Notes under the pieces: model-generated
Told to the model about the DNA's origin: nothing
The model's input: the letters and a program-made list of their open reading frames with translations, nothing else
Databases searched by the model: none
From: Phoronis australis
Taxonomy: Eukaryota; Phoronida; Phoronidae
DNA length: 64,000 nt
Assembly (NCBI GenBank): GCA_002633005.1
Contig: NMRA01000387.1
Span: 55,658-119,657 of the forward strand
Reading direction: 5' to 3'
Position numbers and translations under genes: made by a program
Part shown: positions 37,201-45,383 of the stretch, one piece after another
Layout of the letters: every line of letters begins with the position of its first letter
How positions within the stretch are numbered: position 1 is the first letter of the stretch

Positions 37201-38171
37201 TGTTACTATTTTAATTGAAACTCTTTTACTTGCACCACCAGTAAAAAAGAACGAGGACGCCATGATAACATAGTTTTTCAGAATTATTATTGCTTGTTGA
37301 TCCTTTGAAAATTGCACTCCAGCTGTCACCTCAACATTCGCAACATTCTAATTTCGTCAATGTTCGTCATCACAACATAACGATAAAAACGCGTTTTCGC
37401 AAGGCAGGTCACTTCTAAGGGGGGAGGGTTAACACTGAAGATCCACGACAGGTTGCTTCTTATTGTTATTATTTTGACATAATAGGAATGTCCTCTTGAT
37501 AATAACAATACCTAATAAATAAACTTCATAAAAATGCTGCAGTTCATTTTTTTCTACTGTTTTTTATCAATTTGCCAGTGATCAGCATTTATACTGATTA
37601 CTCCAATTATGAAATTTAGTTACGGGATACTTTCAGCCTAATAAAAGATGCTAACTCCCAGTTGATCAGTCGAATCTGTGTAAAAAATAATGCTCACTTG
37701 AAATATTAGATTGACAATCCTCACAAGTTTGGATTGTGTTTGAAAACTTGCTCCTTTCAAATCTTCTGAATCGATAATTGTGGCTAACGCTTTGCGAGTT
37801 AAATGGCGGCTGTGCCTGGTAAAAACTCTCCCTTTATCCGTGAGAATCCCACTGTAGCTTTTATTTGTAGCGATTAGCACGTGCAATAGCATGCGACGAA
37901 ATCAGTTGCTAGTGATATATGATTTTAAGCAAATTTCAACGCTCTTCTTAAACATACTAAAAATGACTCATACGTTACCAGATCTACTGTGCATTTTCAA
38001 CATGGCATCGATGTTATCTCGAATGTCCCGCATTTTTTCCACAAATTCTCCTGAGAGCGCGGCGGATCTTCTTCTTCTCAGAGAATGCCTTTTGTTTCCG
38101 TACGATTTCAGATCACCACGGACAGCAACCCCAGGTGCTGCGAGTAGAAAAAATGTTTTACAGAAATCCAT
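16121..38171 (-). CDS. secreted coiled-coil protein with four tandem 48-codon exon cassettes (partial, 3' end unresolved)
   Basis: Minus-strand gene model. Exon 1 is 37979-38171. Four cassettes follow, each mini-exon plus coiled-coil exon: 37123-37151 with 35216-35330; 32430-32458 with 27737-27851; 24545-24573 with 23823-23937; 21841-21869 with 19094-19208. A common exon at 16121-16236 comes next. Lengths 193 + 4x144 + 116 give 295 codons with no stop. Every join falls in phase except within a cassette, where the join is phase 0. Seen: GT donors and AG acceptors at each edge; a hydrophobic N-terminus (MDFCKTFFLLAAPGVAV) suggesting secretion; a basic RRRR site; and heptad-spaced hydrophobics through the cassettes. 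Inferred: an extracellular coiled-coil rod whose length depends on how many cassettes are spliced in. The family is not recognised. The last exon and poly(A) site are not fixed. Confidence 0.6.
16941..17392. mobile_element. CAGGGGCGGATCC-type MITE, interrupted by an N gap
   Basis: The right end reads AAAATCCTGGATCCGCCCCTG at about 17360-17380 behind C-runs. A G-run at 16944-16957 may belong to the left half, but the centre is N. The same right end closes the element at 60318-60620. Confidence 0.5.
17034..17309. other. assembly gap (N run, 276 bases)
   Basis: Unresolved sequence flanked by G- and C-runs, consistent with a MITE that could not be assembled. Confidence 0.95.
17470..17760. mobile_element. 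palindromic MITE-like repeat rich in TTTAAACCAGG
   Basis: Words such as 'aggtctaaactgg', 'ttaaaccaggctta' and 'taaaccacctttatgaaat' appear on both strands within 290 bases. The unit 'taaacca.ctttatgaaat' occurs twice. Self-complementarity is extensive but imperfect, as in an old foldback MITE. Confidence 0.5.
19094..21869 (-). CDS. coiled-coil cassette 1 (mini-exon 21841-21869, coil exon 19094-19208)
   Basis: The mini-exon reads IATLQRKIL. The coil exon reads VLEEGMREQDLKLKGQGHRL, then DEQDYRLDNQSSRLIETE. It has the same splice-site placement as the other cassettes. It is the copy nearest the common downstream exon, joining it as A|AG (Lys) in phase 1. Confidence 0.65.
19460..20005. repeat. 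degenerate tandem repeat with 'acctaatgacc' words
   Basis: The block at 19465-19580 ('ttgaaaagaat ... ttagatgacgtttgcac') recurs at 19885-19995. Between and around them, variants of 'acctaatgacc' occur at least five times. It is present only in module copy 1, so it entered after the modules separated or was lost from the others. Confidence 0.55.
20202..20700. repeat. local tandem duplication within module copy 1 (about 0.3 kb unit)
   Basis: The stretch from 'gattgacattatgtcacc' to 'ggcgggtcaaaatg' (20214-20393) is repeated at 20514-20693. Modules 3 and 4 carry it once (around 30390-30570 and 35805-35995). Confidence 0.75.
23823..24573 (-). CDS. coiled-coil cassette 2 (mini-exon 24545-24573, coil exon 23823-23937)
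   Basis: The mini-exon reads NATLQRKIL. The coil exon reads VLEEGMREQDLKLKGQGHRL, then DEQDQRLDNQISRLMETE. Acceptors are CTTTCAG and CTTTACAG, donors GTAAGTC and GTAAGTA. This is the most compact module (intron 607 nt) because the middle part found in the other copies is missing. Confidence 0.65.
24879..26053. mobile_element. 1.17 kb non-autonomous element with imperfect inverted ends
   Basis: It splits a block contiguous in the other modules. The left end (AGGCCTTTTGCGAGTT, then ACTGTGACATCACGG and GGGGCAAAA) matches the reverse complement of the right end (TTGCGAGTT, ACTGTGACGTCACCGG, GGGGCAAAA) over about 70 bases with mismatches. No protein recognised inside. The interior has a CpG-rich patch near 25350-25460. 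Confidence 0.65.
27737..32458 (-). CDS. coiled-coil cassette 3 (mini-exon 32430-32458, coil exon 27737-27851)
   Basis: The mini-exon (IATLQRRIL) and coil exon (ELEEGMGELVLKLKGQCRRL, then DEQDLRLDNQSSRLVEAE) keep splice sites and frame. This copy alone carries a Cys in the coil (GQCRR). It also replaces the usual EQD with ELV. A 5'-truncated LINE inserted 35 bases upstream of the coil-exon acceptor enlarges the intron to 4578 nt, including a 793-base N gap. Whether the exon is still spliced in is open. Confidence 0.55.
27886..29885 (+). mobile_element. 5'-truncated L1/Tx1-type LINE
   Basis: A non-LTR retrotransposon inserted in the intron just upstream of coil exon 3. It starts inside the reverse transcriptase at ISLLN, continues through GFMKGRYIGENIR, MIDFEKAFDSVSW, RGCRQGDPISPYLF and YADDTCLIL, and then enters an N gap. 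After the gap the C-terminal part shows CSFCGEHSETFLHLFWEC, the usual CCHC-like knuckle. It ends in AATAAA and about 17 A residues. The abrupt 5' end within the RT domain is typical of target-primed truncation. No clear target duplication was found ('gtcaac' occurs on both sides). Confidence 0.9.
28490..29282. other. assembly gap (N run, 793 bases) inside the LINE
   Basis: Unresolved sequence between the RT domain and the C-terminal zinc-knuckle part. The continuity of one element across the gap is assumed. Confidence 0.95.
33262..33680 (+). mobile_element. terminal-hairpin repeat family, copy 2
   Basis: Starts with 'acacaaaacgtaccgaacg' and half of the hairpin ('ataatatcccacgagacattat'). 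It continues through 'cctgagtttgcagacgatat' and 'gaaccggctaacgacgttgag', both found inverted at 46.1-46.7 kb. It is inserted in module copy 4. Confidence 0.6.
35216..37151 (-). CDS. coiled-coil cassette 4 (mini-exon 37123-37151, coil exon 35216-35330)
   Basis: The mini-exon is bounded by CTTTCAG and GTAAGTC. It reads ITTLNRRIL in the only frame free of stops, which is also the frame that phases with both neighbours. The coil exon is bounded by CTACAG and GTAAGAA. It reads VLEEGMKEQDLKLKGQDHRL, then DEQDYRLDNQSIRLVEAE. Leu of RLDEQDY-RLDNQSI-RL repeats every seven residues. The intron between the pair is 1792 nt. Confidence 0.65.
37391..37978. other. intron 1 of the array gene outside the modules
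   Basis: Unduplicated sequence between the array and exon 1. A minus frame at 37640-37860 is open but its edges do not phase with exon 1, so it is not called. Confidence 0.35.
37979..38171 (-). CDS. exon 1 of the array gene: signal peptide and start of the coiled coil
   Basis: ATG at 38169-38171 opens 64 codons ending at donor TCTG|GTAACG, phase 1. Residues 1-18 (MDFCKTFFLLAAPGVAVR) look like a secretion signal. A polybasic LRRRRS at 31-36 could be a proprotein-convertase site. EFVEKMRDIRDNIDAMLKM (42-60) has coiled-coil spacing. Alternative reading: an internal exon starting at a good acceptor (TTTTTTCTACTCGCAG) with first base 38137; that version (159 nt) is also phase 1 at both ends. No TATA box was seen upstream. 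Confidence 0.6.
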
Positions 38172-39020
38172 CAATTCGTGGCGATGCAGGTGGAGGTGCA
38201 CAATGAAATTCAGTTAACATTGAATACATCTGGTGTTGCGTTGAATTCTAGATTCAAGTTTTGACTGCACTAATTTGCTAAAATCCGTTATCAGAAGTTT
38301 TGAACTAAAATGAAGCAGAAAGGCTGTCTTTAAACACCGATTGCTTCAAGGATCTGCTCTAAAGTGTCACGAATGTATTTCCTTGATTGCTTCGTTCTTA
38401 TTGCGTTACCATATATGCTGCATTGAGTTTTTCTAGAAACCTTCAACAGTTCAAGTATAGACAAGGGTACAGAGTGTAACTGCAAGTAGGGAGATCCAAG
38501 GGAAAATGTACGAATGAGACATAAAGAAGCACACCCGAAGTAAATTTGATTCTGCAGCTTGTGGGATTAAGAATAAGAAAAGCGTATAGTTCGGGTTTTA
38601 CAACAAGAACATCTGGATGCGATTTATACTCAAATTTTATGAATAGTATTAAAAATCACACTGTTTCACACAGCAAAAGGTGTCAGAATGTAATAAGCGC
38701 CACATACAGAATGTTAGGACCACGTCACGTGAAGCGCGTTCTGTTTAGCTAGTTAAAAACAAAATTGTAATTAGTCTTTTTACTGTCGTAAAGTCAGTCT
38801 AATAATATTCCTTACCATGATATAACTCTGTTTCCGTAACCAACATAAACATCGAAACCATTGGCTACTCAAAAAACGTTTCAGACTGTGGTTTGCCAAT
38901 CCTAAAATTGCGAATCCAAAAGTGGTGCATTGCCAGTGACTTGAGCTAGTAACAGAAATAGAATCCCATCTGCCAGAATAAATATTGGTTGAAGTAATTA
39001 GTACAGATAGTTCCATTCAA
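38172..39020. other. no gene seen; region upstream of the array gene
   Basis: Should contain the promoter of the minus-strand array gene if 38171 is its start. No TATA-like element or CpG cluster stood out. Confidence 0.35.
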
Positions 39021-39290
39021 GTTGCCCAAAATTTGTACATATGTACTTTTGAAAAATGGGGTCAAACTTGTTTACATGTATTTTTGACATCAAGATCTAT
39101 TTTTAGATGATGTTTATCACTTTGGGCCAGGGGTCAATGCACTCTAAGCATTCTAGAAATTTCTGAGGGCAAATCGTTACAGCCAATGTCATGATTGGAT
39201 AAGATCATGTAGTTTTTATTAGCCATTCCTTAAGTAAGTATGCATACATTATTATAATTATTATAATTTGGGCAGAAGTTTTCAAAATAC
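39021..39290 (+). repeat. dispersed repeat, copy 2 (first copy at 1157-1365)
   Basis: Same succession of motifs as copy 1, ending at 'ataatttgggca', with a few short insertions. Confidence 0.7.
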
Positions 39291-39442
39291 TCTGATGAGA
39301 TTAAGCAGTTGAAGTTAGAAGACCTGCTACAATGTATAGAAGAAATTCTACAACAGAGCCATCTCGTGGAAGATTCTAAAGAGGATCTTGGAAAGGGCAG
39401 GGGTTAACGAACGGGAAGTTAACGAAGAGCTTGCCACTTGCA

Positions 39443-39605
39443 TCGTGGGTAGTGATACTGCCTTCAGTTGTTGTGTCACGAGAGACTGTGACCAGCAAGA
39501 GGAATCGTGGGTAGAAGATACAGACTGTAAGTGTTGTGTCACGAGAGGCTGAGACCAGTAAGAGGAATAGCATGTAGAAGATACTGCCTGCACGTGTTAC
39601 GTCCT
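39443..39605 (+). repeat. three imperfect tandem repeats of about 65 bp
   Basis: The unit 'cgtgggtag.agata...gtgttgtgtcacgagag.ctg.gaccag.aagaggaat' occurs twice fully and a third time partly. Upstream, 39268-39408 is a coding-like plus frame (SDEIKQLKLEDLLQCIEEIL) closed by a stop at 39406. Confidence 0.75.
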
Positions 39606-40883
39606 GAAGTAAGTACACTGTCGAAGCACTGTGTGTGTTACTTCGAAGAGTTACCAACAGGACCGTCATCTAACAAGTGTCGAGTCCTACAGCTTGGATT
39701 CCAGATAAGACATTTGATTATTTATAGTTAATTGATTGCATTAATCCTTATAGATGGCGCTAGGGTAGTTACTTTTCTTCATTCTTAGTTTACTTAAAAA
39801 TAGGCATCACTTATTTTAATTTGGTGCTATCATTTGATAAATTAATTACGGGATTTAATCATTCAAAGTTCTCCATATGTATGCACAATCCCAAAGCATA
39901 CCTACAGTGTATCTTTTAAACAAATCCACAGTCAATTTCTGACGCCAGTCTACGAGATTGACTTATCTTATGAAAGTGATTTTAAAGTGAGCTTAACAGA
40001 GCAAAATGCTGCTTTAAAGCCTTCACATCTTGGTCAGAAATGCTTGAATTTGGAAACGAAAAATTTTGGTATCATCTTTTAAGTGTTTCTTCCTCAGTTT
40101 GTGTCCTTTTAATCAAGAAATAAAAGCAAAAATTGAAAAATTCAAAAAGCTTTCATAATTTTGAAACAAACACAACAGAAGCGAGTGCCATTTACCAGAA
40201 TTTAATTCAGATAGTATCACTATAATTAGATTTAATCCATTCTGTCAAACGCACTCGGCGGGACACACATATTACCCGAAACTGAAGTGGTTACGAAATT
40301 AGCTCGTGGTTATAAAAGGCTTTATCTACCACTCTAAAAACAGGACTGTCCGCAGACTGAGAAGGCTTCGACTCGGCGGTGCAGGAGGCGGGGTCGAGTT
40401 CGTAGGGCCTCAAACAAGCAGTCTGCTATATGGCGAGGTCCAACTCATTATCTGTTTGCCTATGGCCCGATTGTCGTCTTCATCCCCATCCCCATACACG
40501 TCTTCATAATACTCGTCAAGCTCGCTCTCTACTAAGTCTTTATAACTTTCAAAAATCTCTACTATCTGCCATTGCACATAAACTGTCAACTGATCAACGT
40601 CTTCCAATGATTACATCAGGTGGCGAGACACCAAAAAGCATTAATTTTTTAAATTCAAAATTTCTCAATTTTTTCTCAAAATGAGTGCTTTTTAGTTAGA
40701 TTTTGAGCTATAAAATTACCATACAAGGTCCAAAACCTTTGAGAGTGCACAAATCTATCGTGGGAACGTTTTAAAGAAATGATAAAAAACTTCTGCTCGG
40801 GAAATTGTGTGCATGCACCGTATAACGCGTGTTTGATTCATGCGCTTGTATACGAAACAACGCAGTAAAAATAAATATAGATT

Positions 40884-40955
40884 ATTACATGTTCTCAGTC
40901 GTTATCCCCCCTTATTTAGAGCCCTCGTGGATTTTGTAGAAGTATCACCCTCGGG
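40884..40955. repeat. half-copy of the hairpin MITE found complete at 42792-42926
   Basis: 'attacatgttctcagtcgtt' through 'ccctcgtggattttg' matches the left arm of the hairpin. The right arm is missing and the foldback begins about 12 bases later. Confidence 0.7.
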
Positions 40956-41510
40956 GCGTTAATATTTATACCACATACTGAACGAGAAACATTGCAATGA
41001 ATTGATCTACCTTCCTCGACTCGCCTCTGCTTTGTAACTACTTTCTATGTCAGAGGCCCGGGGTCGGAGGTGGTAACCTTTTAAGAAAAGCCGTTATGTT
41101 TTTGTAAAATAATACTTTTACTCAAAACCAATTGAAAAATAAAACAAAATAGAAATAAAGTGAATCTATAAATTAAGGTTTAGCAACTGTTATAGCTTAC
41201 CACACATTTTATCACGCTAAGCTTCGACCGGGAAACTATCGTCTGCTAAAGTAGGTTACCACTAGTAACTGACTATAATGCTCAAGTCAAAGGATCCCGA
41301 CCACACGACACCTGCATTCAAATTGGAGATCGGTGATTTACAAGTGCGAGAACACGAGAGAAAAATTTCACTGAATTAAAATATCGTTTTTATGGAAATT
41401 ATGCGTCTTATTTTTCATAGCGTATAATTGTCGGTGCAATGCCCTTTGCTGAACATGCGATTGTTGCGCGTGCTCATTTAAGTATTCTATTTTCACGTTC
41501 GATGACGTCA

Positions 41511-41582
41511 GCCGCTGAGTGGTGTAGTGGTAAAGTTGGCGACTCGCAACTATTGAGGCCCGGGTTCGAATCCGGCCTCGGT
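41511..41582 (+). ncRNA. tRNA-derived (SINE-like) promoter in the left foldback arm
   Basis: A-box TGGTGTAGTGGT and B-box GGGTTCGAATCC are spaced as in a tRNA. It can be drawn as a cloverleaf with a degraded anticodon arm. It is followed by 'tttcccgccaaaatg' rather than a T-run, so it is SINE-like rather than a functional tRNA gene. Confidence 0.6.
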
Positions 41583-42182
41583 TTCCCGCCAAAATGTTAT
41601 CTCACTATAATGGGTTATTACACTTATTACACGGTTGTATCTGCCATTCGAGGTTTATTAAAAAATTATTCAAGCGTTTATCTTCTAGGTGCATTATCTG
41701 CGATTATCCGGATATTGTATACGTCACGTTCTCAACTATGAAATACTGGAAAGTAGAGCCAATCCGTATTCAACGGTAGACGCAGTTTTCAACAACAGGA
41801 AGCCGTATTTCACGGTTGGTGAGCAGTCTCCTTGTCGAGTAAATTCGCACGTGCACAACCAAATTTGATTGAGCTCGTTCATTTGGGTTACCATCCTGAA
41901 AAAGCAGTTTTAATGCTCTAAAAACAGAAAAATACCTGGGAAACTTCCGACACACGGTGATCAGGCGGCTATTTTTGGGCCTCGCTGGAGTTTCAATCTG
42001 GGTCATCATCAATGGGTCAAGATAAGTAGTGTTCCCGGCCAGCAAAATCAACCAAAAATCTAACTCAAATCCAGCGAAAATGTTTCGTTTATACCACAAT
42101 ATTAGCCTCGAATGGCAAAGACAGCCGTGTAATAACCCATTTAGTTATTTCACTAGTGAGATAACATTTTGGCGGGGAAACC

Positions 42183-42237
42183 GAAACCGGTTTCGAACCC
42201 GGGTCTCAAGAATTTCGGGTAGCCACCATTCAGCGGC
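42183..42237 (-). ncRNA. tRNA-derived (SINE-like) promoter in the right foldback arm
   Basis: Reverse-strand counterpart of the left copy: the B-box GGGTTCGAAACC is preserved, the A-box region is weaker (AATGGTGGCTACC). Convergent with the left copy. Confidence 0.55.
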
Positions 42238-42791
42238 TGACGTCATCGAGCGTGAAAATACTGAATACTTAAATGAGCACGCTCAATAATCCCATGCTCG
42301 ACAAAGGGCATTGTACTGACATTTATACGCTTTGAAAAATAAGACGCCTAATTTCCATAAAAACGAGATCTTAATTCAGTGAAATTTTTGTCTCATGTTC
42401 TCTCACTTGTAAATCACCGATCTCCAATTTGAATGCGGGTATCGTGTCGTCGGGATTCTTTGACTTGAAAATTATACTCAATTACCATTGGTAACTTACT
42501 TAAGCAGACGATAGTTTCCCGGCCGAAGCTTAGCGTGATAAAATGTGTTTTAAGCTGTAATAGTTGGTAAATCATAATCTATAAATTCACTTTATTTCTA
42601 TTTTGTTTAAACTTTCAATTGGTTTTGAGTAAAAGCATTATTTTACAAAAATAGCTCTGCTTTTCTTAAAAGGTCACGACCTCCGACCTCGGGCCTCTGG
42701 CATAGAAAGTAGTTACAAAGCCGAGGCGAGTCCAGCAAGGTAAATCGATTCATTGCAATGTTTCTCGTTTAGTATGTGGTATAAAATGATT

Positions 42792-42926
42792 ATTACATGT
42801 TCTCAGTCGTTATCCCCCTTATCTAGAGCCCTAGTGGATTTTGGAGAATTATCGCCCCTCGGGCGATTATTCTCCAAAATCCACTCGGGCTCTAGATAAC
42901 GGGTGATAACGACTTCGCCATGTAAT
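42792..42926. mobile_element. hairpin MITE, complete copy
   Basis: Termini ATTACATG and CATGTAAT. The core AGTGGATTTTGGAGAAT pairs with ATTCTCCAAAATCCACT around CGCCCCTCGGGCG. The whole 135 bases fold into one long stem. Confidence 0.9.
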
Positions 42927-43139
42927 TATACATATCTACACTCCGAGCTAAGGTCTTAGACCTAATAACGAGTATGTGTTTTTAATGAGCCAATCGTCTG
43001 CTCGCAGCGTACAACCTACTCTGCGACGCTGCAGGTCCGAAGCGTAAAATCTGATTTTTTGTGATACAGTCCTTACCTCAAGTTCTGCAAATGAGCACAT
43101 TTTCCACCGTTATTTTCCAATGCTGCGATCAACACGGGG

Positions 43140-43830
43140 AAATGTTTCTATTAGTACTGTTCACAGCCTAAGACAGGAAAATAGACCAAGAAAATTGAGA
43201 AATTCATCGAATCTAAAACGACACACTACTGCAGATAACTCTGTTCAGGGAATGTTTCATTTTTTATATTCCGGGATGAATTGCTTCTAAGTTTCCGACA
43301 AACTTTCGATATTATTGATTGGTTCAGTGCGTTCACTTATATATTTCGCAAACTAAAGATTCTGATCAATTCATTATGAAATGAAACTTTACTGGTTATT
43401 CAACACTTTCACAGATTATCTTGTCGCTTAACCGGCTTGGCATACATATGACGTCATATAACAACAAGCCGGATCACACGGCAACAAGGTATTGCCACGA
43501 TGATGCAAATAAGTCTTCGGTCTCGTTGGGACATTCCCAGATGAAATGAATCCTCCATAGGTTATAGCAGTCAGTGGCAGATCTACGTTTTCAGTAAGGG
43601 GGGGGAGGGGGTAGGNATCCGAGGCGCATAGCACCGAGCGCCGTGTAAGATTTGTTGTGGTTTTTAGTAGCTGATTTCGTTTTTCTGGCGAAATTTTTTT
43701 CAATTTTTATTTTTGATCCTGTCCCGAGGGGGGGCTGGTTGAACCCCCCTGTAGATCTGCCTCTGGCAGTTATATTCCCATGTATGTGGGATAACCTATA
43801 TTTCACGAATGGACGCATGCGGATTGATAT
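43140..43830 (-). repeat. dispersed repeat family E, copy 1 (inverted relative to 48.7-49.1 kb)
   Basis: Reverse complement matches 48720-49060 through 'aattgatcaga', 'aatattatt' and the 'gtatgtgggataacctat' block. It is interrupted by the MITE at 43572-43766. Confidence 0.7.
43572..43766. mobile_element. MITE with CAGTGGCAGATCTAC / GTAGATCTGCCTCTG ends
   Basis: The inverted ends share GCAGATCTAC. GCAGT occurs on both sides as a possible target duplication. It contains G-runs and the ambiguous base at 43616. Confidence 0.7.
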
Positions 43831-44103
43831 ACCTGATGTTCATGCGCATATCAAACTGGGTGTTAACGCCGGGGCCTCCCAAAGGGTACATTCGACACCA
43901 GTACCTGGCAATGTTTTCCGCTTTTTAATCTTAAATTTTCATTTCTCTTTTTATCATTTTGCATTATCGGGAGTGAGCTGTCCTGCCTAATGCGAGTAAT
44001 AATATTTGTTTTCAAAACACCCAACCTCTTTTTCCGCAATTCCCTCAATGGCGTTTTTGACTAATCCAAAAGGAAAGAACATCTTTAAATGATTTAACTT
44101 TAC

Positions 44104-44329
44104 CTGTATTTTGTCTTAGAAGCTTCTCCATAATTGACATTAAGCTTTTCGTTGTTTCTCCTAGTTCCACAAATTCGAGGGATACCCCCGTGTCACATTG
44201 ACAACATGGAGCCGACAGCACGGGCGAGCAGTTTAGACGTCCAATGTTTTGCTGCGGATGGTCAACTTTTGCATCATATTGCTGTATCAAGAACGCAACA
44301 AAAGTGAATGTTAAAATGCTCCACTTCAT
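44104..44329 (-). CDS. stand-alone signal-peptide exon paralogous to exon 1 of the 55-61 kb gene
   Basis: The start MKWSILTFTFVAFLIQQYDA is a secretion signal. It is followed by a Cys-rich SAPCCQCDTG and an amphipathic ELGETTKSLMSIMEKLLRQN. The exon ends at ACAG|GTAAAG in phase 1, exactly as in the paralog (MKWIILTFTLVAFLVEHSYA, SAPCCHCDLG). It has 75 codons against 70, with the extra residues near NIGRLN. No exon resembling the paralog's exons 2-5 was found downstream (minus sense) to 38.2 kb, so it is either a duplicated fragment or exon 1 of a gene whose other exons have diverged. Confidence 0.6.
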
Positions 44330-44387
44330 ATTGTCACTTTCTGTATCCGGGGGAGACTTGAAAATGACCCGTCATCAAGGAGACATG

Positions 44388-44400
44388 ACAATTTATATAG
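44388..44400 (-). promoter_or_regulatory. TATA box of the 44 kb exon
   Basis: CTATATAAATTG on the minus strand, about 60 bases upstream of the ATG. The same spacing and flanking 'gtcatgtc' occur at the 61.5 kb paralog. Confidence 0.65.
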
Positions 44401-44690
44401 GAGGAAATAAATATGTCAATTTATGCTGCCTAGCTAGATGAAGCCAATTTGTTTTGACAGAGGCGTTTGCTGTTCAGTTTCTAGTAATTTAAAGTAGTTA
44501 AAACAAGGGCTCACACTCTGACGTCATTGATATCGTGAGGCCCATGGTGCAGCGGAGAACATCGGCGGTTTTCATTGGCTGTTTGGAAGTTTTTAACCAG
44601 GAAGTTGGCGTACGTATGCTTACAAAGTAAAAACATCCGGTAAACCGAAAATCAAATCTCCCTGGTGTGATGTTGTCATCAAGAGGAGGT

Positions 44691-44763
44691 AGTGTGGCCC
44701 AGTGTGATAGGTGCCCGCTTCCCTTACTCGAGGTTGTGGGTTCAAGTTCCATTGAGTCACACT
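44691..44763 (+). ncRNA. tRNA-derived SINE head
   Basis: AGTGTGG and TCACACT pair as an acceptor stem. A-box TGGCCCAGTG and B-box GGTTCAAGTTCC are present, with a CCC-type anticodon loop position. A related copy lies on the minus strand at 63730-63800. No intact tRNA is claimed. Confidence 0.55.
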
Positions 44764-45383
44764 GCTAAACCCTTCAGGTTTTTAGCTCCTCAATTCGGTT
44801 TTAACTATATATTAATAAAGCATAAAATGGTTCCAGGTGATCAGTGCAATGGGCCCACATGCGCTGCCTGCGCACGCCTGGTACAACGCGTATCAAACCG
44901 CCTGCAATTACTTTTTTATTGTGATGTTATCAACAAATTGAGTTGTAATGAAAGTAATTATAGGTTCGTTTTATGAAAAATAAAAATGAATTATTAACAT
45001 TGGTTTCATAATTTTCGCTTGGCGTTCTTCAAATTCACTGTGTGAACACAATTTATTAATTGAAAACATCTCTTGTAGTACTAGCCACTGCCTTTTGCTA
45101 GCATTAGCAATTTTAGGTTTAGTTAAACGAAAACTTTAAAGTAACATAATTGGTTTGAGAACGTTGCGAAACTGCATAAAAGTCATAGAAACATGCTCTC
45201 TGATACTTATTAAGAACTTTTCTTGTACTCTTGTTTTCTTAAAACGTGCTCGATCAAAACAAATGACTGTTACCCATAATGCTATGACGTTTGATCTTTG
45301 GGCAACTCGAGACATACGTTCAGCTGTTTCCGGCTCTGCTTCCAAGAAGAGAAGTTCGTTTTAGCTAGGTCAGGGTGTCTATC

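Larger units (their letters stand above)
32832..37390 (-). repeat. tandem module, copy 4
   Basis: The copy next to exon 1. It contains an insertion of the terminal-hairpin family (about 33262-33680) inside the first block. It ends about 590 bases short of exon 1. Confidence 0.85.
40967..42783. mobile_element. 1.8 kb foldback element with roughly 690-bp inverted arms
   Basis: The left arm (about 40967-41665) reads as the reverse complement of the right arm (about 42098-42783). Substitutions and small indels are spread along it, and the loop is about 430 bases. Ends read TATACCACATACT. Each arm carries a tRNA-like Pol III promoter pointing toward the loop. Half and whole copies of a hairpin MITE flank it on the two sides in direct orientation. 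No coding sequence recognised. Confidence 0.8.

Noticed and set aside
37638-37892. Minus open frame between the array and exon 1, initially read as a second exon
   Set aside because: The acceptor at the CTACAG site would need a phase that exon 1 does not supply, and in the required phase a stop follows.
40410-40607. Minus frame with an acidic stretch (LDEYYEDVYGDGDEDDN)
   Set aside because: Composition is gene-like, but there is no convincing acceptor or donor, no recognisable domain and no link to neighbouring exons.
41511-41582. Functional tRNA gene
   Set aside because: Boxes A and B are good, but the anticodon arm and terminator are not, and an inverted copy lies in the other foldback arm. 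A SINE-like head fits better.
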